Assembly: GCA_965602635.1 (NCBI GenBank) | Contig: CBFCZU010000253.1 | Span: 1-6,160 of the forward strand | Direction of reading: 5' to 3' | Length of the DNA: 6,160 nucleotides | From: CBFCZU01 sp965602635 | GTDB taxonomy: Bacteria; Planctomycetota; Phycisphaerae; SM23-33 | Part shown: positions 1-6,160 of the stretch, piece by piece | How positions within the stretch are numbered: position 1 is the first letter of the stretch | How the letters are laid out: every line of letters begins with the position of its first letter | Notes under the pieces: generated by a model | Database searches by the model: none | Told to the model about the DNA's origin: nothing | The model's input: the letters and a program-made list of their open reading frames with translations, nothing else | Translations under genes and position numbers: made by a program

Positions 1-1
1 G

Positions 2-1966
2 GACATGATGAAGCAGAATCTGCTCCGCCAGGTGGACCAGGCCGCCCAGCGCTGGGAACGCGACTTCGAGGCGCGGACCACGCCCGCGCAGATCACCGCC
101 TGGCAGAAGCAGCTCCGCGAGCGGCTCTGGCAGGTGCTCGGCGGTCCGTCGCCGCGGACGCCGCTCAACGCCCGGGTCACGGGCAAAGTCCAGCGCGACG
201 GCTACGTGGTCGAGAAGGTCATCTTCGAGAGCCAGCCGGGGTTCCACGTCACAGCGCTACTGTGCCTGCCCGACGCGGCACGGTTCAAGCCGCCGCATCC
301 CGGCGTCGTCGTGCCGGTCGGCCATACCGGCAACGGCAAGGCCTGGGACGAGTATCAGACGATGGGCGCTCTCCTGGCTCTCAACGGAATGGTCGGGCTT
401 GTCTACGACGCGATAGACGAGTCGGAGCGCCTCCAGTACCGGGGAGAGCGTGGCCCGTTCGTGTTCGACAAGATGTGGGGCTCGGAGCTTCATGGCACGT
501 ATGGGCACATGATGATCCAGGTCGGCAGCGTGCTGCTGGGCCGCAACACGGCGTGGTTCGAGGTCTGCGACACGATGCGGGCGATTGACTACCTTCAGTC
601 GCGGTCCGAGGTGGACCCGCAACGGATCGCCTGCACGGGCCACAGCGGCGGGGGCATCATCACCGCATACGTGCTCGCCCTGGACGACCGCGTCCAGGCG
701 GCGGCGCCGAGCTGCTACCTCAGCTCGCTGCCCACGGTCATCAGCACGGTCGGCCCCCAGGACGCCGAGCAGCAGACCTGGGCGGCCCTGACCACCGGCC
801 CGCAACCGACCGACCTGCTGATGCTCCGCGCCCCGGTGCCTACGCTGTTCTGCGCGGCCACCAAGGACGTCTACTTCGACGTTCGGGGCTCGCGGCGGGC
901 CTTCCAGTATACCAAGCGGCTCTATGCGCGGCTGGGTTTTGGCCAACGGCTCGAGATGCTGGAGACCGACGGTCCCCACAGCTACAACCGCCTCCAGCGC
1001 GAAGCCATCGCCCGTTGGATGTCGCGCTGGCTGCTCCGCAAGGACCAGCCAATCGCGGAGCCACCGATCCGGCTGCTGACCGACCGCGAGGCCCAGTGCA
1101 CGCCGGATGGCCAGGTCATGCGCCTCCCCGGCGCCCGCTCAGCGTATGATCTCAACGAGGACTACGAAAGCGTGCTCGCCAAACGCCGCGCGGCGGCGTG
1201 GGCTAGCGAAGACCGGGCCGCGCTCCTGGAGCGGGTCCGCCAGATCGCCGGCATCCGCGGCCTCGCCCAATTGCCGCTGCCGCGGGTCGAGAAAGGCGAG
1301 ACCGCCAAACGGTCCGGCTATCGGATCGAGAGGCTCGAACTCCGGCCGGAGGAGGGCATCGTGCTGCCGGCTTGGCTGTTCGTGCCGGAGAAGGCACCGT
1401 CTGGCAGAGTCGTGCTCTATGTTCACGAGCGGGGGAAAGAGGCCGACGCCGCTCCCGGCGGACGCATCGAGCAACTCGTCCTCGGGGGCGACCGCGTGCT
1501 GACCGTGGACCTCCGCGGGACGGGCGAGACGCAGCAGACGGGACAGGGCAACTATGCGCTGATCGGCACGGACTGGAAGGACACCACGACGGCGTTCTGC
1601 CTCGGCCGGTCGTTCGTCGGCATGCGGGCCGAGGACGTGTTGACCGCCGCTCGTTACGCGACGCAGCACCTCGCCGGCGGCCCGGCGGCCGCGGTGGGCC
1701 TGCTCGCCGTGGGCAGCGTCGGCGTGCCCGCCCTGCACGCGGCCGCCCTGGAGCCGTCGTTGTTCCGCTCGGTGAAGCTCTCGCAGATGCTCGTCTCGTG
1801 GGCGAGCGTGATCCGCTGCCGCCTGACGTCGCTCCAGTACGTCAACGTCGTTCACGGCGCGTTGCTCGAATACGATCTCCCGAACCTGGCCGCCACCCTG
1901 GGCGACAAGCTCACCGTTGAGGACCCCAGGGACGGCGCCGGCAAGCCGACGAAAGGAAAACCATGA
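2..1966 (+). CDS. Two-domain alpha/beta hydrolase, acetylxylan-esterase-like (5' partial)
   Basis: Probable serine carbohydrate esterase of the acetylxylan esterase/dienelactone-hydrolase-like alpha/beta hydrolase group; substrate unknown. Residues are numbered from the ATG at position 5. Residues 1-55 are a charged helical lead-in. Residues 55-345 form a complete hydrolase domain with the nucleophile elbow GHSGGG (Ser214), an acid candidate Asp288 in TKDVYFD and His325 in GPHSYN, in the correct order and spacing. A GHTGNGK loop (residues 106-112) and a GPQDAEQ motif (250-256) also fit the family. Residues 435-645 look like a second, degenerate hydrolase fold containing VDLRGTGET, a VGSVG elbow-like motif and YDLPNLAA. 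The frame is open to the window edge, no clear ribosome site precedes the ATG, and no signal peptide is visible. Related proteins usually have extra N-terminal sequence, so the real start is probably upstream. The stop codon overlaps the next gene. A peptidase (prolyl-oligopeptidase-like) role is the main alternative. Confidence 0.9.
   Translation, partial: DMMKQNLLRQVDQAAQRWERDFEARTTPAQITAWQKQLRERLWQVLGGPSPRTPLNARVTGKVQRDGYVVEKVIFESQPGFHVTALLCLPDAARFKPPHPGVVVPVGHTGNGKAWDEYQTMGALLALNGMVGLVYDAIDESERLQYRGERGPFVFDKMWGSELHGTYGHMMIQVGSVLLGRNTAWFEVCDTMRAIDYLQSRSEVDPQRIACTGHSGGGIITAYVLALDDRVQAAAPSCYLSSLPTVISTVGPQDAEQQTWAALTTGPQPTDLLMLRAPVPTLFCAATKDVYFDVRGSRRAFQYTKRLYARLGFGQRLEMLETDGPHSYNRLQREAIARWMSRWLLRKDQPIAEPPIRLLTDREAQCTPDGQVMRLPGARSAYDLNEDYESVLAKRRAAAWASEDRAALLERVRQIAGIRGLAQLPLPRVEKGETAKRSGYRIERLELRPEEGIVLPAWLFVPEKAPSGRVVLYVHERGKEADAAPGGRIEQLVLGGDRVLTVDLRGTGETQQTGQGNYALIGTDWKDTTTAFCLGRSFVGMRAEDVLTAARYATQHLAGGPAAAVGLLAVGSVGVPALHAAALEPSLFRSVKLSQMLVSWASVIRCRLTSLQYVNVVHGALLEYDLPNLAATLGDKLTVEDPRDGAGKPTKGKP
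1953..1957 (+). promoter_or_regulatory. Ribosome binding site for the beta-helix gene
   Basis: AAGGA within the purine run GAAAGGAAAA lies 5 bases before the ATG at 1963, inside the last codons of the upstream esterase gene. It supports this ATG as the start and, with the ATGA stop/start overlap, suggests coupled translation from one mRNA. Confidence 0.7.
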
Positions 1967-3756
1967 AAAGGCTCCTGGGTGTCCTATTGCTGGGCGCATT
2001 GCTCGCCTTGCGGGCGAGTAGCGCCACGGCCGCCGAGATCATCCCGGCCGACAGGCTGGCCGACTGGACGCCGGGGGTCACCGTGGGCGTGCCCGGCGGC
2101 ATCCCCGCCGACCGCACCCACCTGATCGACGTGACGAAGGCCCCCTACAACGCCGACAACACCGGGGCGGCGGATGCGCAGCCGGCGATCAAGAAGGCGA
2201 TCGCCGATGCGAAGGACAACGACGTGGTCTATCTGCCGGCCGGGACGTATCGAGTCAACGCCGCCATCACGGTGTACGGCGGCAAGAGCCGGATCACGAT
2301 TCGCGGCGCCGGGCCGGACAAGACGATCATCATGGGGCACCATCCGTCTGGCAGCGGGATCGGTATTGTGCCGGCAGACGGCGGCGACTGGTGGTATCCG
2401 AACAGGCTCAAACTCGACATCACAGGCAGCCCAGCCAGAGGAGCCACGGTGCTGACCATCGGCGACACGAAGGGCCTGGATGGCTACCCGAACGGCGGCA
2501 TTGGACAGCTCTGCCAAGTCTCCCTCAAGAATGACCCGAAGCTCCCCGTGGTGGCAGTTGCGAACTTCGATTACATGCGAAGACAGGTATCACGCATTGT
2601 CGCGAAGACGCCCACGACCGTCACGATCTCGCCAGGGCTGCTGTTCGGCCTGCCCGCCGAATTGGCGCCCGTCCTGAGGCCGGTGGGCCGCTATTCCGAG
2701 CTTGTGGGCATTGAGGACCTGACGGTGGACGGGACGAACTCCAAGTCGCCACACGGGCTGGTCGGCATCAACGCAAGCTATGGTTGCTGGGTGAAGAATG
2801 TGGCGGCGCGGAAGGCCGAAAGGTATCTCTTCAGCGTTGACGGCTCGGTGCAGTGCGAAGTCCGGCATTGCACCATCGCCAAGCGCAAGAGCGGCTTCGG
2901 CCCCAACGGAGGCGGCCTTCTGTTCGGCACGTCTTCCTTCTGTCTCGTTGAAGACAATGTGGTTGCGGAGACGTTCCCGCACATGGAAGTGGATGGCTCG
3001 TCGGGCAACGTCTTCGCCTACAACTTCTGTGATGACGGCGGCATCCAGGGCGGCCTGCTCGGGTGCACAATCAACAGCAACCACTGTGCGCACTGTAGCT
3101 TCAACCTCTACGAAGGGAACATGGCCCCGAAGTTCCAGAGCGACGGCTATCACGGCAGCGCCTCGCACGACACCGCGTTCAGGAACTGGTTTCACGGGAC
3201 ATCCACCAAGACGGACCAGTACTGGGTCTGTGTGAACCTCAACCGGCTCACGCGGTGCTACTCGATCGTCGGCAACGTGCTGGGCCGCAAGGGCGATGCC
3301 TGGCTCTATGACAACGCGGAGAACGGGTTCGGCTATGGTCAGCACTTCATCTACGTCTTCGGGATGCCGAACATGGGCAATGGCGGGTTCTCCGGGGGGA
3401 AGGTGCAGCCCAGCAAGGGAACGTACTGGGCTGACTGGGAGAAGCTGTTGCGGAGCGAAAGGGGAAAGGGCCCGGGGCCAGGCGGATTCCAGGAGATCGA
3501 TCTCGATGTCAAAGCGACCACCCTCCTGAAGGGGAACTACAACTACAAGGACAATGGCGTGCCCGAGAGCGAATCGCTCGGCGGCGCCACATTGCCCAAG
3601 AGCCTCTACCTGAAGGAGAAGCCTGCGTGGTTCGGGGACCTCAACTGGCCCCCCTTTGGCCCGGACACGGGCTTTGAGAAGAACAGGATCCCGGCGCAGG
3701 TGCGGTTCGGGGCGATGAAGAAGGTGGACGGCGTGCCGGGTTCAGCAGGCAACTGA
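1963..3756 (+). CDS. Secreted right-handed parallel beta-helix protein (pectate-lyase-like)
   Basis: Predicted exported polysaccharide-active protein with a pectate lyase superfamily fold; reaction and substrate are not determinable. Residues 1-24 form a Sec signal peptide: MKR, a leucine-rich core, then ATAA before EIIPADRL. Residues 50-125 match the N-terminal Pectate_lyase_3 signature, including NTGAADAQPAIKKAI, VVYLPAGTYRV and ITIRGAGPDKTII. Residues 148-225 look like a beta-rich insertion (ATVLTIGDTKGL, then a TTVTISPGL strand). Residues 245-440 read as successive beta-helix coils, with recurring short hydrophobic strands and Asn/Gly turns (VEDNVVAE, GNVFAYNF, NLYEGN). The stretch SDGYHGSASHDTAFRNW (393-409) is rich in potential active-site residues. 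The C-terminal part has LLKGNYNY, LPKSLYL and PAWFGDLNWPPFGPD (521-568), a terminal module I associate with this family. There are 11 cysteines, none in the signal peptide. The start is fixed by the signal peptide and a good ribosome site. It is co-transcribed with the esterase by inference. It could be a lyase, a hydrolase or a non-catalytic binder. Confidence 0.92.
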   Translation: MKRLLGVLLLGALLALRASSATAAEIIPADRLADWTPGVTVGVPGGIPADRTHLIDVTKAPYNADNTGAADAQPAIKKAIADAKDNDVVYLPAGTYRVNAAITVYGGKSRITIRGAGPDKTIIMGHHPSGSGIGIVPADGGDWWYPNRLKLDITGSPARGATVLTIGDTKGLDGYPNGGIGQLCQVSLKNDPKLPVVAVANFDYMRRQVSRIVAKTPTTVTISPGLLFGLPAELAPVLRPVGRYSELVGIEDLTVDGTNSKSPHGLVGINASYGCWVKNVAARKAERYLFSVDGSVQCEVRHCTIAKRKSGFGPNGGGLLFGTSSFCLVEDNVVAETFPHMEVDGSSGNVFAYNFCDDGGIQGGLLGCTINSNHCAHCSFNLYEGNMAPKFQSDGYHGSASHDTAFRNWFHGTSTKTDQYWVCVNLNRLTRCYSIVGNVLGRKGDAWLYDNAENGFGYGQHFIYVFGMPNMGNGGFSGGKVQPSKGTYWADWEKLLRSERGKGPGPGGFQEIDLDVKATTLLKGNYNYKDNGVPESESLGGATLPKSLYLKEKPAWFGDLNWPPFGPDTGFEKNRIPAQVRFGAMKKVDGVPGSAGN

Positions 3757-3771
3757 GTGCCCTGGCGGTCT

Positions 3772-3811
3772 GGCGGCATCGCAGCCCGCCGCCACGAATC
3801 TGACCGGCGGC
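3772..3811. terminator. GC-rich inverted repeats in the convergent gap, possible terminator
   Basis: The 72-base gap between the two convergent stop codons contains GGCGGC (3772-3777), GCCGCC (3788-3793) and GGCGGC (3806-3811). The middle arm can pair with either flank, giving two mutually exclusive 6-base stems with loops of about 10 and 12 bases. Neither stem is followed by a T tract on either strand, so it is not a canonical intrinsic terminator. Its place between converging genes is the main argument for a role in transcript ending. Short GC-rich stems also arise by chance in DNA of this composition. Confidence 0.3.
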
Positions 3812-3828
3812 ACCTCAAGCGTCGCTCC

Positions 3829-6159
3829 TCACTGAACATTGATGATGAACTTCTGGGTTGCGACGCCGACCCGCTCCGTGGCCGTCGAGAGCACCTTCTC
3901 ATTGCCCCAGACGAGCGCCTTCTCGTCCAGCTTCCGCGCCTCGCGGTCACTGGTGGCGGTGACCGCTACTTCTACCTTGCCCGCCGCGGCTGGAGTGCCG
4001 GAGAGCACACCCGTGGCCGCGTCGATCTTGAGCCAGGCCGGCCCCTGCTCGATCGCGAACTTGGGCTTCTCGATGTCAAAGTAGCCGCTGACCTGGCTGC
4101 GGCCCCTCATTCGTGCGGTGAGGTCTCCGAGGGACCGATTGGCGCGCACCTGGTAGCGGTACTCGGCGCCGACCTTGGCGGCCAGCACCGGCTTGCTGTA
4201 GATGATGGGCCTGGGGCCGGTCGCGTAGTCGGATGGGCCGCTGCGCTTGCCCTGCCCGTCCACCGCCACCACGCGGTAGTAGGTCTTGTTGGCTGCCGGC
4301 AGACTGACTTCGCAGCCCATCACCGCCAGTTCCGTGGCCGTCGTCTCGGCGATGAAGTTCGCGGGGAACCAGGGGTTCCATTCCGCCATCTCCTCCTTGC
4401 TGACCCCTATGGTGCTTTGGTACCGCTGGTCGCCGATCGTGAAGCCCTTTTCATCGCTGCCGTACACTCGGTACTTCGCCGGCCTCTTCCCCGTCGGGTT
4501 GGCCTTCCACCTGAGCGTCCCCAGGCCCTTGGCTTGGTCGTAGTCCACCGTCACCTCCACCGGGCACGCCACCCCCCGCGCGGTGAAGCTCCACGTCTTG
4601 CTCCACGGGCCCCACACCCCCTTGTCGTTCATCGCGCGCACGTGCCAGTGGTACTTCTGGTCGGGCGTCAACAGGCCTGGCAGGGCCAGGGTGTACTGGC
4701 TCTTGACCTTGGCGCTGACAATGTTGCCGTCCTTGTCCCTCACGACGCTCGCGTCGCTGGTCCGCGAGATCAGCTTGTAGAAGTCCATCGAGAGCGGCAG
4801 CTTCATGTCCGCTCGCCTCGACAGCTCGAACTGATAGTCCCCGATGCGTCCCCCGTCCGGCACCTCCGGTGCTGTCCACTGAAAGACGATGTCCGTCCCA
4901 TTGCTCTGCCCGCCGTCCGGCGGGTTCACCGCCGCGGGCGGGGCCGTCGGCGGCTTCGACGTCGACCGCTCAACCCAGTTGTGCGTGATTCTCACCTTCC
5001 TCTGCCCGGGGGTCTGGTCGCTGTAGGTGAACACGTTCTCGCCCACGACCATCTCCGGCAACGCCATGGGCGCCATCTGGAGGTCGTTGATGATCGCCAC
5101 TTTCCTGAGTTGCGCGCCTGCCTCGAGTTGGCACTTGAGCTGGTACCGGTAATATGCCGGCCCTACGATCGAGAAGAACCTATCCAGATTGCTTCCGGCG
5201 GGCCGCCACGCCTTGCCGCCCTGGCAGATCGAGAACCTCAGCCCCTTGCCCTCCGCCTCGATCCGGCCTCCGACGAAGACGTAGGGGCTGCTCATCGTCC
5301 ACACAATCGTCCCCGTCTTGCCTTCCTCCGCTGTCAGGCCCTGCCGGCCCGATGTGACGTTCTCCACCGTCGCCCCCTTGCGCCACGTCTCCTTCGTGAG
5401 GTCCGGCCGGTACTCCCACAGTCCGTTGCATATGGTGTAAGGTACCCCCACATAGGTGGGCATCGTCCGGAGCATCCCGTGGTACTTCAGGGGGGTCAGT
5501 TGCCCCCACCGCCACACGAGCGCCTCGCCGGGGCGCAGGACCATGTTCATCGTCGTATCGGCCTTCCCCGACCGCTGTCCCGTCACCTCTCCGACGTAGA
5601 AGTACATCGCGGGCATTCCCTGTCCCTGCCACCAGGTGTCCGGGAAGAGGATTCCCTGCGAGTGGGTGCGCTTGACCAGGTCGTGGTCCCGCACGATGTC
5701 CTGCTCGCTCGCCACCGTCTGGTTGTCCCTCAGCAGATAGACGCTGTGCAGATCACCGTCGTAGAAATGCCAGGCGTTGTCGTAGAACACCTGCGAGACA
5801 CAGTGCCCCAGCGCCCGCACCGGCGCCGCCTTCAGCCCCACCGCCTTCCACAGCGTCGCCATGCAGATCGAGTCGTTCCCGCACGTGTTGTAGCCGTAGA
5901 TGTTGAACACCTTCACCGGGTCGCCCAGTTCGTTGTTGTCCCCGGGCGCGTGGTGGCGATACTGGATTTCCTGGAGCCAGATCGCGAACGCCTTCTCCGC
6001 ATCCGTCATCCCCGGCGCGAGCGCGGAGTTCGCGATCTCCTCCACGGTCCTGAAACTGTTCCGGCCGTTGGAGATCCAAGGGTCGATGACGTCCGTCTCG
6101 CCCACGTTTTCCATCCGCACGGACCGGTTCGATTCCCAGGTCTGGTAGAACGCCCCTTC
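3829..6159 (-). CDS. Transglutaminase-like protein with Fn3-like and putative Ig modules (5' partial)
   Basis: Large multidomain protein, probably extracytoplasmic. Residues are numbered from the GTG at 6120. Residues 28-155 resemble a transglutaminase/papain-like core with a candidate Cys80-His106-Asp121 triad (NTCGND, GHCVSQVFY, WHFYDGD), the expected order and a typical His-to-Asp spacing. Residues 187-385 are a beta-rich region without an assignable domain. Residues 388-514 and 517-636 look like two fibronectin type III domains (LTPDQKYHWHVRAMNDKG; TYYRVVAVDGQGKRSGPS). Residues 640-763 resemble a He_PIG putative Ig domain (GPAWLKIDAATGVLSGTP). The frame stays open through 13 more codons to the window edge (ending WESNRS), and these read naturally into the protein, so neither the GTG at 6120 nor the ATG at 6114 is likely the true start. 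Any signal peptide would lie outside the window. The triad predicts a thiol enzyme (peptidase, amidase or cross-linking), but the substrate is unknown. It converges on the plus-strand pair and is transcribed separately. Confidence 0.9.
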   Translation of the reverse strand, partial: EGAFYQTWESNRSVRMENVGETDVIDPWISNGRNSFRTVEEIANSALAPGMTDAEKAFAIWLQEIQYRHHAPGDNNELGDPVKVFNIYGYNTCGNDSICMATLWKAVGLKAAPVRALGHCVSQVFYDNAWHFYDGDLHSVYLLRDNQTVASEQDIVRDHDLVKRTHSQGILFPDTWWQGQGMPAMYFYVGEVTGQRSGKADTTMNMVLRPGEALVWRWGQLTPLKYHGMLRTMPTYVGVPYTICNGLWEYRPDLTKETWRKGATVENVTSGRQGLTAEEGKTGTIVWTMSSPYVFVGGRIEAEGKGLRFSICQGGKAWRPAGSNLDRFFSIVGPAYYRYQLKCQLEAGAQLRKVAIINDLQMAPMALPEMVVGENVFTYSDQTPGQRKVRITHNWVERSTSKPPTAPPAAVNPPDGGQSNGTDIVFQWTAPEVPDGGRIGDYQFELSRRADMKLPLSMDFYKLISRTSDASVVRDKDGNIVSAKVKSQYTLALPGLLTPDQKYHWHVRAMNDKGVWGPWSKTWSFTARGVACPVEVTVDYDQAKGLGTLRWKANPTGKRPAKYRVYGSDEKGFTIGDQRYQSTIGVSKEEMAEWNPWFPANFIAETTATELAVMGCEVSLPAANKTYYRVVAVDGQGKRSGPSDYATGPRPIIYSKPVLAAKVGAEYRYQVRANRSLGDLTARMRGRSQVSGYFDIEKPKFAIEQGPAWLKIDAATGVLSGTPAAAGKVEVAVTATSDREARKLDEKALVWGNEKVLSTATERVGVATQKFIINVQ

Positions 6160-6160
6160 C

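Noticed and set aside
257..979. A 240-codon minus-strand open frame
   Set aside because: It lies opposite the catalytic domain of the esterase, has low-complexity composition and no recognisable motif.
1372..1920. A 182-codon plus-strand open frame in another phase within the esterase, considered as a frameshift sign
   Set aside because: The main frame continues with sensible motifs (VDLRGTGET, YDLPNLAA) through this stretch, and the alternative is Arg-rich low-complexity sequence.
1139..1999. A 286-codon open frame on the minus strand opposite the esterase gene
   Set aside because: Its translation is rich in Arg, Ala, Gly and His with no domain or motif, as expected for an antisense shadow in high-GC DNA. 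The plus-strand frame here carries recognisable hydrolase motifs.
2590..3345. A 251-codon minus-strand open frame opposite the beta-helix gene
   Set aside because: The plus-strand frame has continuous beta-helix motifs and a signal peptide; this frame has no family features.
3757..3828. A small gene or RNA in the convergent gap
   Set aside because: The gap is only 72 bases, with no start and ribosome site pair and no structure beyond short GC-rich stems.
6114..6120. GTG at 6120 or ATG at 6114 as the true start of the minus-strand gene
   Set aside because: The frame is open for 13 more codons to the window edge with protein-like sequence (FYQTWESNRS), no clear ribosome site is seen, and there is no signal peptide.

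Overview
This is a high-GC bacterial window (G+C roughly two thirds by eye) that is almost entirely coding. It holds three protein genes: two overlapping genes on the plus strand, and one long gene on the minus strand that converges on them. All three resemble secreted or envelope-facing families common in Planctomycetota and related PVC or Armatimonadota-type bacteria. These families are a two-domain acetylxylan-esterase-like hydrolase, a pectate-lyase-fold beta-helix protein, and a transglutaminase-like protein with fibronectin-III and putative Ig modules. The taxonomic assignment rests on remembered family distribution plus GC content, not on a marker gene, so it is tentative.

Layout. Positions 1-1966 (+): an alpha/beta hydrolase, probably a carbohydrate esterase, whose reading frame is open at the left edge, so the true start is probably upstream. 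Positions 1963-3756 (+): a secreted right-handed parallel beta-helix protein that overlaps the esterase stop codon by 4 bases (ATGA), so the two are very likely translationally coupled. Positions 3757-3828: a 72-base convergent intergenic gap with GC-rich inverted repeats. Positions 3829-6160 (-): a multidomain transglutaminase-like protein that runs off the right edge.

How they may work together. The esterase and the beta-helix protein form a plausible polysaccharide-degrading pair, with one removing ester groups and the other cleaving or binding the polymer. No substrate can be read from the sequence. The minus-strand gene is a separate transcription unit and its link to the pair is only proximity. 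I see no tRNA, rRNA, CRISPR array, transposase, integrase or phage gene, and no gap above 300 bases. I do not see a clearly undescribed system. The best leads are the coupled esterase/beta-helix pair, an HCxHC pentad in the beta-helix protein, and the architecture of the transglutaminase-like protein.
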